DNA of 64,000 nt from Owenia fusiformis (lineage: Eukaryota > Annelida > Polychaeta > Sabellida > Oweniidae): positions 10,720,030 to 10,784,029 of the forward strand of contig CAIIXF020000009.1 in NCBI GenBank assembly GCA_903813345.2. The letters are read 5' to 3'. The position numbers and the translations under genes were made by a program. Under the pieces are notes generated by a model that was not told the DNA's origin, ran no database searches, and saw nothing but the letters and a program-made list of their open reading frames with translations. Numbering within the stretch: position 1 is the stretch's first letter; every line of letters starts with the position of its first letter. Below, in pieces: positions 21,903 to 34,167 of this stretch.

Positions 21903-24152
21903 TTAAAAATCAGTTTTTGGTCGTGTTTGCACCCATTTTGCTATGTTCGGGTTTTCAGCGACACATTTGTATATTGTCAAAAGTTTTGGGCTGTTGTCAT
22001 TTAAGATCTTCTCTACGTCTTGTCCGAAATCTGACAGGATGTCCATCAAGTTGAAGAGGCATATATCGGCCCATGTTATCTGTAACAAAAATAAGTCATA
22101 ATAGGTCTATTATAAAGTGCCGCACAAAGCAAAGGAAACACTTATATCTAGCCTCTGATCCTACGACAAACTGCTTTGATAACTGAAAAACACACTCAAC
22201 CTGGACATGGGTGAGTCTGTCATGATTATTTTGGACATTGAAATATAACTACTTCAAATCTACTCACTACTTCAAATCATACAATGTAGTAGATTGTATC
22301 ACCTACCTCTTTTCCAACAAGGAAGCTGCCCCCAGGATTGTTTGCCATAAAAGATTTCTCGACACTACCAAGAGCATTCTTTCCTTCTTTCCCAACGACA
22401 GCTCCGAGGGCGGCAGGCTGTAATTAAAGGGTGTATATGCTATATACAAGTGTACATGGTGTCCATAAAATCCCTTTACAATAACAATAAAAATTCTCCA
22501 ATTACCCTTGTAAATATACTTTATGAATACCATGTATATTCAACACGCTCCATAATGGACTTGTCTCCTTACGTTAAATCGTTGTGTGCGATGCTCTGGC
22601 TTTAAATTTGTTTCTCCGCTCGAATACTGTTGGCCTGACACTGTTCATACTTCATAAGTATCTGACTACAAGATCTTTAATTTATAAATGTGTTTCATAT
22701 ACTTAATTACCCATTTCTAAAACAGATCGTATCAATATGGAACAAGTAATATAAATGGACGAAAGTTCACGCATCATTTTACCACTTACTAGTTTGTCAG
22801 GACCGCCTGCACTGAAGATCGCTTTCATAGCTGCAGCCCCAAACTCATTCAATACTTCTACTATCATGTCTGCTTGGGCCTTCTCAACAACAGTTTTACC
22901 TGCAATACCTACAAAAAGAGCATCATCAACTACAATGTTAACTGCTTGCGTGTAATGAGTTTCATCAACTACAATGTTAACTGCTTGCGTGTAATGAGTT
23001 TCGGACAGAGTTGGACTTACATTGTCATTTGTGACAAATCGGAATCGAAACCTAAGTATTGATGATGATTCCATTTTTATCAAGACAATAACTAATAAAC
23101 AAAAGTATAGATGTCGTAAACCGCTACAAGATGAATTAATACATTTATATTTTGATATTTAGTTTAACAATTAAACTGTTAGGTTTGCCCAAGACTATCA
23201 AATACCTGTTTCGTTTGCAGCGAAGCGAGCAATTGTTAAACTTTCTGAAATTGTCACATTCCCAACTTGAAGCACCGGCAAATGGCCCATAGGGGTATCT
23301 GAAAACATGAAAAAGACTTTCTGAAATTGTCACATTTCTAACTTGAAGCACCGGCAAATGGCCCATACGGGTATCTGAAAACATGAAAAAGACTTTCTGA
23401 AATTGTCACATTTCCAACTTGAAGCACCGGCAAATGGCCCATAGGAGTATCTGAAAACATAAAAAAGCATTGTCATATCTGACAATTTTGAAAAGCTCAC
23501 AAAGGAATACGGAAGTAGACTAAGCCCAACTGTTTGAATATACATTTTGCATTTTCTAACAGCTATTGAATTCCTAATTGAAAGGCATAGTTATATATGG
23601 TCATGAGATGTGTCTACATCAAACTAAATTACCCAAGCCAAATAGAGAAATGTCTGTAGAATGCAAACCTGAGATAAATAAGGCATAAAAATAAAGAAAT
23701 TTAGAGTCTGGAAAAACTTTGGGCCCCTAAAATCAAAAATTAGGTCCACATTTTGAAAAATCAAGGCCCATTTTTTGATAATTAAGCCCAAAAAAGCCGA
23801 ATTATGCCCAAAAAGCCCATTTATTGAAGCCCTACAAAATGTTGGTGTCCTACCCACTCCCCGGATCTGCCACTAAAATACACATTCCTACCAAAAATTG
23901 TTACATAGAAATGTCTCATACTCTCATTATTAATTGAACAAACTTGTACAAGAATTATCATTCGACTTGAAAAGGTCACTCACTTGCCCATGATAATATT
24001 GTTTTATACTCACTTGGTTTCAATGCTTCCCAATCTTCTTTTCCCACTCTATAATCCTCGAAATTTATATTTTTCGAGTGGAAAATCAGGCGAATGAGCT
24101 CTGCCCTTCCTTTTCCATTAAAGTACGTGAGCTTATATGTTGGCTTAGACAT
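21903..24152 (-). CDS. Sigma-class glutathione S-transferase, five exons
   Basis: Exons (minus): 24152-24014, 23298-23206, 22908-22790, 22417-22307, 22079-21903; all junctions are GT-AG and phases agree, giving 212 residues. The N-terminal thioredoxin-like domain begins MSKPTYKLTYFNGKGRAELI, with the catalytic Tyr at residue 10. The cis-Pro segment HLPVLQ and the glutathione-binding Glu65-Ser66 (TISESLTIARFAA) follow. The C-terminal helical domain has QADMIVE, then TWADICLFNLMD, and ends KWVQTRPKTDF, as in sigma GSTs and prostaglandin D synthase-like relatives. It would conjugate glutathione in the cytosol; isomerase activity is possible. Exon 3 has two possible acceptors 9 bp apart; TTTTTGTAG at 22909-22910 gives the family GIAGKT junction. 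Exon 2 is preceded by extra copies of its own acceptor and first half. Confidence 0.93.
22923..23000. repeat. 39-bp tandem duplication in GST intron 2
   Basis: CATCAACTACAATGTTAACT through GTGTAATGAGTTT is present twice in direct tandem, ending about 14 bp from the exon 3 acceptor. It would fall in the branch-point and pyrimidine-tract zone of that intron. Confidence 0.85.
23231..23460. repeat. 76-bp tandem triplication of the GST exon 2 acceptor and 5' half
   Basis: Acceptors at 23299-23300, 23375-23376 and 23451-23452 are exactly 76 bp apart. Each copy contains the pyrimidine tract, TTTTCAG and the codons for TPMGHLPVLQ through TISES. Only the copy nearest the donor carries the second half of exon 2. 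As 76 is not a multiple of three, use of an outer acceptor without internal splicing shifts frame and reaches a stop soon after. Confidence 0.9.
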
Positions 24153-25207
24153 GTTGTTTTTCGCTCGGTGTATCTCACTAGTTCCCAGCCGGTGCTCTTC
24201 TGAGTAAGGTACAGTGTGTACTGTAGTAATATAGACTACAACATCGATTTTTCTAGCTTATTCCTTTACTAGGCCATATGCATTACTAGACTGCAAGTCA
24301 TCCTCATATTTGTTTGCATTGATATTTCCTTTTATACACGCCATAGAAATAAAACATAACACATCAATAGGAACCTCCTGTTGGACTGAGCTGAGAATGA
24401 TTCAGCATAATATACTCATGTAAACGAATCATATACTATATAAACAAAAAGGGATATTTTACCAAGTCCAGGACTTAATGAATTGTAGATGATTTAAACC
24501 ATGTTAGTATTTCATGTATCAAGACTTTGAATGAGAGCGAGAGGTATTTGTATAGTAATAACATAAAAAAAAATTTCAAAAGGGAAACTTGTTTGCAAGA
24601 GTTTTTAATATATTATTTAAAGATTTTCACTCAAATCCCAACTTAAAATTATGAAATTAAAATTTTAATTTTATTATATTTAGATTTTAATTGTTCCTCT
24701 TCACCCAATTTAGGGTATTAGAGTCTCAAGCAGCACACATTTTAGCAACAGTAATCAAAAAAACTGAATCTGAAAAATAGCCATGTTGCATTCTGTAGCA
24801 AAATTAAGAATGTATATCATTTGAAATACTGTGTTCTGATTGGCTGGAATCTGATACGTTATGCCTAGCTATGTGTAAATGAAAAATGATTAAAAAGTAA
24901 AATTGTTATTAAATAGTATATTTGGTAAAATTATGAGATCGTATACATATGCAACAGCATTCAGTTAGTTTACATTCCTTCAATAAGTCTGGAAACCAGG
25001 ACTCCCTTTTGAGGTCACTCCTCAAATCCTGGTTATGTTATTTTAACAAAATCAAGACTCAAATATTGACAGGCTTCCATATATTATCCGATTGGCAAAC
25101 TTATGGAGGGAAGTGAAAATTGGGGTACGTTTTGTCTATTCTTAACATATGCAATATAATATGTTAGACACGGGTGACATCTATTGCCTGACACGTTCTT
25201 CCTTGTA
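24153..25207. other. Spacer between the GST and channel-subunit genes
   Basis: No gene seen. The first 100 bp should hold the GST 5' UTR and promoter. A short GGCAAACTTATGGAGGGAAGTG near 25094 resembles the terminus of the Tc1-type MITE at 29334-30208 and is probably a relic end. The remainder is AT-rich. Confidence 0.4.
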
Positions 25208-25381
25208 CAGTATAACCTGTCTAAGTGCAACAACTTTGGTACCTCTAAAAAGTGTTCCACTTTGGAGGTGTTCCGCTTACAAAAGTTCATTTAACATTAA
25301 AGTCAGTTGGTCTTGGTACTCTGAAAACAGAGGTGTTTCGCTTCAAGAGGTGTCCCAAGTCCCACCTTACAGGTTTCACTG
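25208..25381. mobile_element. 174-bp pogo/Tc1-type MITE
   Basis: CAGTATAACCTGTCTAAG at the left and, inverted, CAGTGAAACCTGTAAG at the right are flanked by TA on both sides, the duplication expected of Tc1/mariner/pogo elements. The CAGT..AACCT start resembles pogo-like termini. No coding sequence. Confidence 0.7.
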
Positions 25382-25608
25382 TACTTTCACTGTACTTCTC
25401 GTCTCGCCGCGCTTATATTTTTACAACAACGGCTTTATAATCACCAGTCTCGCATCAAGTCTGTGCGTTTACCCAACAAATTCCTCCCACCATAAAAATT
25501 ACAAGGTAAGGGAAGTAGAATTCACATCATGGTATCGAAGGTTCGTGCGCTCACTGAAGCTGATATAGAGCTGGGTATCATATTGATCAAGTAAGTCATG
25601 CAAGAACT

Positions 25609-27648
25609 CTAATATTTCACTGAAGGTTGATCAATGATGCTATACACGGAATCAAAACTGTCCTTTGAAGCCATACGTGGCAGCGTAGAGTCAGGCAAAC
25701 CGGAAGACGCTGTGCATGGTAAATTGTTCCACTTGCGATATACAAACACGACAACAATCAATGCTGCAAAAAGTAAAACTCCTGGGACTATAGCCGACCA
25801 GAGTGGTATATCCGCTGTGTCATATCGCTCAAGAACGACCTGGCTGGCGTTGAAAGGGTTAACGTAACAAATAACGTCAGTAGTTATCCGCCTGTCCCAA
25901 TATAGTCTCTGTTCGTCTATCCATAAAGAATTCGTTTGCTCTTGCTCGTAGCATATATTCGTTGAGCACTGAAAAATATTGTAGATATGTATTAATGTCA
26001 AGCACAAATGACAAAGGGTATAAAGCTAACACTACAGTTAAAGAGATAAGTATTTATAATATACAATATGTTAATAACCTTAACTGTGTACAAACTGTAC
26101 ACTAACTGTGACACGATGAACAAAATAAACACCAATATCCCAAAACGCGTATAGAAACAGTATTCATTGATGTAAATGTTGTTGATTCGTTAAGTAAGTC
26201 ATTGACGTTATTTTCCTGATCTTAGTGTACTTGACAAATATCACGCTGAAGCATAAAAATACAAAATGATTCACTATGAACCAAAACATCAAACTAAGCC
26301 CTGAACTTTGATCGTAGAGGCTCGTATAAACAAAAGCTTGACGCGTGTAGAGGAGGACGTTGTCCTTCGCTGCAATTGACCCCCTACCCCTCTATTTCAA
26401 TCTTAGCTATACTCAACCAGCCTCATTTCCAATAGCTTGATTTCAGAGATCTTTACACTAATTTACACGGCTCTGTAAACTCAAGGTATTCTATCTTGGA
26501 CCATATGAAAAAGGAGAATTTTCCCGGAGGGGGGGGGGTAGTTCAACAAGTTAAACCTAGTCTGGACCTTATTTCTTATCTGACCTATCTTGTGGCCTAG
26601 AACATTCAGATTAATAAATGAAAGCCGTGGTATTGGGTTTAACTTGTTGAACTAGGGGGGTGGGGGTGGGGGGGGGGCGGGGTGCTATCATTTTCTCGAG
26701 ATCTAGATTTTTTCAATCGACCTTCTAGATAGGGTTTCTTTTTTGTATTCAGAACAGACTTTGTTGTAGAGTGGTATATCCTTCTACCTACATGAACGTG
26801 TCCACTTAAGTTACACAATCGTAACCTAATCATAACGCCCTCGCACTCAAAGCTAGATATTATTAATTGCTTATATACGAAATGTTTTTAGGAAGCGACG
26901 AAGGCATTTGCGATTACAAGACATGCTGGCAATACGTGAATTCAACTTTATCCAATGCATCTTTACGATCATAACTTAAAGGGGCAGCAAAAAGTGTAAA
27001 AATGAAACTTGATGGGCATGGAGAGCGAAAAATATTGTAACATTATGACAAAAGTTCTTCTTATCTAGCCTAGTCTCATAAAATGATATAAAATTATGAA
27101 ACTGATGAAAAGATATTGTAAAATTATGGAAATGGTTATTCTTATCTAGTCTCATAAAATGATACAAAATGATGAAACTGATGAAAAAATATTGTAGAAA
27201 TTATGACAAAAGTTCTTTTCTAGTCTCCAGTCTTTGACGCCCCTTTAAATGCACTTATTTCCAATTATATTACCTCTGGATAAGTATCGAGTTGCATATA
27301 TGTTTCGAACATCAATGCTTTAACCTGCTCCCCCGAATGTCTGTGGTACACGACATCAACATTTAAACATGGGAAACTAGAGGTAATACACCCTGTGTCT
27401 GTATGGTGACCATTCTCATTATTCCCATTCGCAATTGTTCTTTCACCGTCGCATTTTTTACATGGAATCCATTTTTGTTTGTCAGGATAATGACTTGCCT
27501 GTACCGTACATACAGTTTCCTCGAAGTCTTTTTGACAGTCAGATAAAATATCCCTTGAATATATAGAGCACATTGCTACCGTTACGATCAGTAGGCTTAT
27601 CACGATCGCCCCTGATACTACCACAAATATGCGTTTTCTGTTTGACAT
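25609..27648 (-). CDS. BK channel beta-subunit-like two-TM membrane protein
   Basis: Two exons: 27648-27274 and 25968-25609, joined in phase 0 (GAG|GTAATA donor, TTTTTCAG acceptor), 244 residues. A short cytosolic N-terminus (MSNRKR) is followed by TM1 at about 7-28, a large extracellular loop of about 150 residues, TM2 at about 181-202 and a Ser-rich cytosolic tail ending DQPSVKY. The loop contains paired cysteines in the KCNMB arrangement: SFPCLNVDVVY resembles the (Y/F)PCLQV motif, and CYVNPFNASQ resembles CYYDP before TM2. One N-glycosylation site (NAS) sits near residue 165. Topology and loop motifs point to a regulatory beta subunit of a calcium-activated (Slo) potassium channel; insect TipE-type subunits share the topology and are the main alternative. 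The partner is inferred only. Confidence 0.8.
26539..26654. repeat. Foldback hairpin flanked by G tracts
   Basis: TAGTTCAACAAGTTAAACC (26539-26557) and its complement (26635-26654) bound a 116-bp hairpin in the intron of the channel-subunit gene. The core resembles the hairpin at 369-428 in reverse complement. Long G runs lie just outside on both sides (about 26528-26538 and 26655-26683). Confidence 0.65.
27045..27225. repeat. Short tandem repeat in the channel-subunit intron
   Basis: Two to three diverged copies of a unit of about 70 bp containing TTCTTATCTAG, TCTCATAAAATGATA and GAAACTGATGAAAA. It is non-coding and may affect intron length. Confidence 0.65.
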
Positions 27649-28681
27649 ATCATTGTTTCTGAGATGTTCTCTAAATCTAATATTCCAAATATTACAAAGA
27701 CTGTATGTATGTTCTCCGATATTGAATCAGTTTCCTTTATCTTGTGTAATATGGACCATCACCCTGCTACTCAGTGCCAAACACCCCGACATTTCACCTC
27801 ATGAATCAATTTGAGTAACCTCATTTTGTTCAACGTTTCGACGATAGTGTATTGAGTACCATCTAATCGATCATGTTTCGGTACAAGGAAGTAGGCTAAA
27901 TTAGGTCAGACTCGGTTTCGAACGCTAAACCTGATCGCGATCATGATCAGCTGGTTTCGCAGTCTCAAATAACATTTCAGATCTAACCCAATATCGACCT
28001 TATCCACGATTCTATCGAGTTATATCAAACATGTCATCAAAACTTAATCCACAGTATTTCGTTTCAAGTTTCTAGCTAATTCATCATCTACATCCGTTTA
28101 CTAGAACTTCCAAATCATCAACCTATTCATATTTTTACCGAACGCTGTGATCGCTAACATTATTTCTTTGTTTACATTTCTCTTCTTCAGGGCGCTGTGA
28201 CCTTCGTCGGTGCAACTTTTAACTACAAAAAGCTAGAACTGAACTTATACATAAACGTCTGGCAACTTTCAATGAAAAAGAAACTAAAAACCCCTCCCTC
28301 GAAAGCCCTTGAAACATGCTTTGAACAAAACACGTTTCGGCGTGATAAGTTGGACACTTTTACAACGACACTTGTTGTTTTTCTAAAGTTCTAAATGTAA
28401 AATGTAAATAGTTTCTATTTACAGTAGTAACAACCTAATTAATTTACTACATGCTAAATAAAAAAACAATTTCTTATATCCTAGCAACTTTTGATTTATT
28501 TTTGACAATAACAATATAATTTTATCGAAAATTTATCGAAGTTCCTGAAATGACAACTAGATGGGAGAATTGTTTTATGTAGGCTACTATTGTAAAAACA
28601 TCAGTTACTCTTGATTCATCAATTAATTATAATACCGTAATTGGAATGACGTAGCCCAAAATGAACTCGTTGACATACATA
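27649..28681. other. 5' flank of the channel-subunit gene, otherwise gene-free
   Basis: Presumed promoter region of the minus-strand gene. A palindromic GATCGCGATC lies near 27933. No other feature recognised. Confidence 0.4.
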
Positions 28682-30285
28682 CAGGGTGTTCCAAAAGTAA
28701 CACGACTGGTGCTGGCATTTTGTCAATTTTGCACAGAGTGTCTTCAGATTTTCACAAATTGTACTTTGAAGTATTGCAACTAGAATTGTAAAGTTTCAGA
28801 AAAATTGTAAAATGCGGGTAGAGGATGCTTGTGATTGTACCATCTCCCCGAGATGGGTCCATGTATGGTAATCAACCACATTAGGCATCGGGGCTGTTGG
28901 GTGGCCAGGCATCGAGATCAATCAAATTGACACCTTGTTTGCAAAGAAATGCCAATGTCTCCTTTGATCTTTGGTACGAGGCAAGCAATGTCTTGTTGAA
29001 AAATAAAATCCTTACCACATATACATTTTATGTCTTTTAACAGACCCCTTTTGAGAACTTATTGATAATAAACAACACTGAGATTCATAAACAATAAGTT
29101 TAGTCACACAATCACGCAAATATGCAAGCTTGTATTCACCTAACAAAATGATATTCTAATAAATAAAAAATTAACATAATCCTGCAGATTTACTATTTTC
29201 TCCCTAAAATATAGAGACCCTAAATAGCAACCCGGCCTCCCAAATAAGTATAATAAAACTTTACTATTGATTGTATGACATAGTGCTATCTACCAAATTG
29301 TTTGAAAATGAATTACCTTTAAAATGATATATACACTCCCCTCCATAAGTTTGGCAACCTTTTTTCCCCATTGAACTATGTGTTAAAGCCTCTTTACCTT
29401 TGAATTTTTATTTACTTAACCTGCGATTGAAATACTTATACTATTGATGGAAACGTAATTTGACTTTAATTCCAATACCTCCAAATTTTCTCAATTTTTT
29501 TCCTCAATTACAATAGGCCGAAAATTGATGATAAATTTGATGAATTTTTGAAAATCGACATTCCCATGTTAACCAATGGGAAATGGTAGGTTTGCCGCAA
29601 GTCATATGACAGAATATCCATCCATCCGAGTCCTTGCAAAAAATACGAGTTAGGCAGGCAATTGAATTTGCTAGCTTTATTTAACAAAAAATTGATATGT
29701 TTCTTCAGGTTCAACAAAGTTATAGGGCTTTAAAGTCAAAATTGTTTTTCAAAAAACCTCTCCCATTGAAATAACACAGGAGGCGAAAAATTATTTTCAA
29801 AAATGACTTTGAAGCGCTGTAACTTTAATATTCATCAAATAAACTAAACACTTAGTGTTCAAAAAAGTTAGACAATTCAATTTTCTATATAAAAATATTT
29901 TTTGCTGAATCTTTTATTGAAAAGATATCCTGATTTCTGATTTGCCCCGAACCCTCCATTTCCCATTGGATTACATGGGAATGACGATTTTCAAAAATTC
30001 ATCAAATTTATCATCAATTTTCGACCTATTGTAATCGAGGAAAAAAATTGAGAAAATTTGGAGGTATTGGAAACAAGGTCAAGTTACGTTACCATCAATA
30101 TTATAAGTTATTTCATCGCCAGTTAAGTAAATAAAAATTCAAACGTAAAGAGGCTTTAACACATAGTTCAATGGGGAAAAAAGGTTGCCAAACTTATGGA
30201 GGGGAGTGTACGTCAATGTACCATATTGAAGGTAACTATTTTTTACCTGATTTAAAGTTGGGTATTGTTTTTTTGGCCCACCCTG
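28682..30285 (-). mobile_element. IS630/mariner-type element with transposase relic
   Basis: Ends CAGGGTGTTCCAAAAGTAAC (left) and CAGGGTGGGCCAAAAAAAC (right, complemented) bound 1.6 kb. On the minus strand at about 28830-28960 the frame contains WPPNSPDANVVDY, the conserved block around the third catalytic acidic residue of IS630/Tc1/mariner transposases (WPPNSPDLNP(V/I)D). Only this segment survives. A Tc1-type MITE is nested at 29334-30208. The sequence at 948-1080 is a second copy of the left end. Confidence 0.75.
29334..30208. mobile_element. 875-bp Tc1-type MITE with 254-bp inverted arms
   Basis: Arms at 29334-29587 and 29955-30208, start CACTCCCCTCCATAAGTTTG, differ by only a few substitutions. 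TA lies outside both ends, the canonical Tc1/mariner target duplication. The centre has no coding sequence. It is nested inside the older mariner-type relic, so it inserted later. Confidence 0.88.
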
Positions 30286-30756
30286 CACAGTGAGATACAA
30301 ACTACTGATTGGAATAATTATAAAAAATTGACTGTATTACATATAATATGTTAGATATAGGACCAAGCGCAATAACGCATCACAACACTTCTCAAAAACA
30401 GTTATTAGGGGTGGGAGGGAGGGGTAACAGATTGACTGTTCAAATACAGTTATAGTAATCATCCTGCATTGAACTTTTGAGATACTCCCCTAGCTTCTTT
30501 GCTCTATTAGCGCATCACCAATAATATACTAGTATGATTGTACAAACACATGATACGTTTTAAAATTAAATTTTATTTAGTAGTAAAGATAGATTTCGCT
30601 CTCCACCTGAGATAACGGTCCCCTTCCTACATAGCCCCGACGGGCTGGCTAATTCATTTAAAACATGTACATTTTAATAGAAATAGAATTTATGTGTAAA
30701 TTTATAAGAGGAACAATAAAGACTGGGGCTGGGGACATCGATCCAAACCGCAACGT

Positions 30757-32877
30757 TCATGGCCGTATTGTAATGGTAGTCGTTGCAGCTGTCGAAGTTG
30801 GGCAGGGTTCAAAAGGGTCCTCACTTCCGTCTCCGCATGGAGGACAGGTGTTCTCTGGCCAGTTACAGAGTTGCCTGGGTTCGTCATACACGAGACCTAA
30901 TGAGAAAATTTGAAGTGCAAGTAATACGAGGCTAGGGTTGTCCCAGAGCTAAAGTTTCCATTCCGAAAGCTAACGAAAAACGAATGCTCCAGTCTGAGTG
31001 TCCCGCCACACTGCGGTTGCCATAGTAGCCATCATGACTTCACCATTTGCAATAAATTAAATGTACACTATAGATACGTATCGGCTACAACTGTAAAATG
31101 TAATTTTGGTGAATGATAACTTTGGTGTGCTTGATATTTTGAAAGCCCTACGTTGAATTTGTACGGATTGTACGATGTGCTTTGAATACGTACCTGCTGG
31201 ACAAAGATTGTTTGCCTGGAACTGCTCATTCAGACAATAATGATAGGACAAGCAAGCATCGTCATAGTTGGTATAGTAACCATCAGCCTTTCCTGTACAA
31301 TTCCGGTACACTCCGCAAGGGGGCGCCACATTTTCAGGACTGTAAAATATTTTCTGAATAAGTCGTCGTCCAAGTTTTTTTTGTAAAGAGGGTGCAGAAT
31401 CATCATTTCGTCAATGTAGCCTTGCCCAAGTCGGTCTCTTTTACTTATCTTAATTTCTATTGGTAATAATTCAAGATCAGACAAGTAAAAAATACCGACT
31501 TGGGCAAGGCTACCGTCAATGGTGTAAACGCTAATTATTCTAAAGAACGCTCGTATATACAAAGACACGATCGTACGTACTCGTCGCATCCACCGACCTC
31601 TACGTCAACAACCTGGCCTACTGGACATTGTACGGTTACATCAGTGCCACTCTGGCAATAAATATAGTATGTGCAGCCAGCCTCACATATTGTATTGTCG
31701 GGGTCAACTGCACAATTACACTGACTCAAGACACCTAAATGATAGAATTTTATCAGTTCAGGCCTTTTACACCCCAGTCACATTTGTCGTACGGCGGCCG
31801 TACGTCGACCGCAGATCAATTAAATCGGTGTATTTCTGCGGCGAGCGTAGGTAAACTGCGCTCGCCTTGCGGTCTCCGTACGGCGTATCATGTTTTTTAC
31901 AGGCCGCAGGGTCGCCGTAGAAATTGTAGAATATTGGTTCATTTCTGCGGTGCCCGTAGAAATGATAGACCGCATGGCGACCGTAGGAAATGTGATATTT
32001 CGCTAATTACATTTTTAGACTCGTCGATTTGCAAAAATGCTGTGTGAAATAGAGGGTTATGAATATGCAGGAAAAACAAGAGAATTAGCATATATTGTTG
32101 TGTGGCATACTGCTTTTACAATCTGAACAAGGCGTCTAGCTCTTTAGAAGATACGACATTTCAAGTAATTAGAGTTGATAGGAAAGCTAATATGGCACCA
32201 ACAATGGTGAAGACAGTGCTTATTTATTAGAAATTTTCGTCAAACACAATTTCATACAACATACAAAAAGAGACTCTACAGTTGATACCTTAAAATTTAT
32301 ATCATCGATAAAACTATAATTGGACAATTAAAAGACTGGTTTTATGATGTTACATTACATTTTTATAATGTTATGTTAAATGACTTTACGTTACGTTACA
32401 TTGCGTTACGTTTCATACGTTACGTTATGCTATGTTATGTTAATTATGCTAATATCAAAACGTACCATCTATTACGGGAATCATTTAAGACTTGAATTTA
32501 TAATTAATTTGATAAAAATGTTATGTATTTAGGTTAGACCCAATTGGATATAATTCAATGTAAACGTGTTCGTAAATTTTGTTTTTGTCTATTTGTATCT
32601 ATTTTACATGAAACGGATGTGAAAGTATCCTAACAATAAACATATTAACACAGGCATTGTATATTAAGTGATCAAATAAAATCAGGAAAGGTTGCTGTTA
32701 AAGCCATGATCCAAATACTCTTCTTTTACAAACAAATAACTAACCGACATTTAAAAAAGATTATATTGAAACTATAAAAGACAAGCTTATCATGTCAGAA
32801 GTATTTAACTGAATTAACTTACCTTCGCAAAATGATAATACGAATGCAAAGACCAACAAACTTTTTGACACTGACAT
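30757..32877 (-). CDS. Secreted CBM14 chitin-binding protein A, four exons
   Basis: Exons (minus): 32877-32823, 31734-31581, 31339-31194, 30896-30757; phases 1, 0-based remainder 2, and 1 agree at every GT-AG junction, 164 residues. Exon 1 is a signal peptide (MSVSKSLLVFAFVLSFCEG). Exon 2 encodes a Cys-rich domain, C-x1-C-x8-C-x3-C-x5-C-x9-C-x12-C. Exons 3 and 4 form a canonical peritrophin-A/CBM14 domain, C-x14-C-x5-C-x10-C-x12-C-x6-C, with aromatic YYTNYDD and SYHYC and the CP.GLVYD and CNWP signatures. The tail is short and Thr-rich (TSTAATTTIT). It is likely an extracellular chitin-binding protein of gut lining, cuticle, shell or defence; the site is unknown. It is a paralogue of genes B and C. 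Confidence 0.92.
31766..32008. mobile_element. GC-rich MITE in intron 1 of CBM14 gene A
   Basis: CACATTTGTCGTACGGCGGC at the left resembles the complement of the right end (CACATTTCCTACGGTCGCC). The interior is rich in CGTACGG, GCGGTC and CCGTAGAAAT words in both orientations and has much higher GC than its surroundings. No target duplication was fixed. Confidence 0.6.
32340..32460. repeat. TTACG/TTATG simple repeat
   Basis: Imperfect 5-bp repeat (GTTAC, GTTACGTTA, TTATG) over about 120 bp in intron 1 of gene A. Confidence 0.7.
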
Positions 32878-34167
32878 GATCGCTGTTTTGTTTTTTATGT
32901 CGTCGCCTTGTTTGAATATTTAAAAAATAGAAATATTACTGATATCTATAAGGTTGGGCGTTGGGACAAAATGATAACCTATAACGCATGCGCACAAAGA
33001 AAATATATGGTTTTCGTCAGAAACATTTATAGTCCCTGATCTGGACCCTCTGAAAAAAAGTTTTGTTGTCCGGTACTTTCCCACATAAAATGATTGTACC
33101 GTTTGAAAGAACAGACTTCCCTCTTAAAGAAAACACCTCTTCTATTGATGTAAACAGGGGCAAAAGGCACCAAAACGGGGTTAGACAAGGTGGCATTCTG
33201 AAGTCTCACTTTCTTGTCATCATGATTCAAGGTAAACCATCAGACGGATTTACTTCAAATTTTCACACATGTTACATGGTAAGAAGTTCTAGAGCTGATT
33301 AACTTTGCGGTGGCCATCTTGCATTCTGGCGGCCATCTTGGAATTTTTTTCAGATAAATATTGTCATCGCGATTCCACAAAAACCACATAACAGATGTAC
33401 TTCAAATGTTCACACATGTAACATGGTAAAAAGTCCTAGACCTCATTATTTTTTCGGTGGCCATCTTGCATTCTGGCAGCCATCTTGGAAGTTTTAAGAT
33501 AAATCTTGTCATCACGATTTCAGGAAATCCAAACGGATTTACTTCTAATTTCCACACATGTTATATGGTAAGAAAATATAGAGGTGAATAACTTTTCGGC
33601 AGCCATCTTGCATTCTTGCGGCCATCTTGGATATTTTGGGATAAATCTTGTCATCGTGATTCCAGGAAAACAACCTAACAGATTAACTTCAAATGTTCAC
33701 ACATGTTACATGGTATGAAGTTCTAGAGCTGATTAACTTTTCAGTGGCCATCTTGCATTCTGGCAGCCATTTTGGAAGGTTTATAGATAAATCTTGTAAT
33801 CACGATTCCAGAAAAACCACTTAACAGTTTTACTTCGAATTTTCACACATGTTACATGGTATGAAGTTCTAGAGCTGACCAACTTTTCGGTGGCCATGTT
33901 GCATTCCGTCGGCCATCTTGGAAGTTTTTAGATAAATCTTGTCATCACGATTCCATGAAAACCACGTAACAGTTTTACTTCAAATTTTCACACATGTTAC
34001 ATGATTAACTTTCTGATAGCCATCTTGCATTCTGGCGGCCATCTTGGAAGTTTGTAGATAAATCTTGTCATCACGATTCCAGAAAAAACACTTTACAGAT
34101 TTGCTTCAAATTTTCACACTTTATACATTTACATTCACAATGGTTACCTCCTGGTATATTTCTTAGG

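Noticed and set aside
22755-22955. Plus-strand 66-residue frame
   Set aside because: Antisense shadow of GST exon 3.
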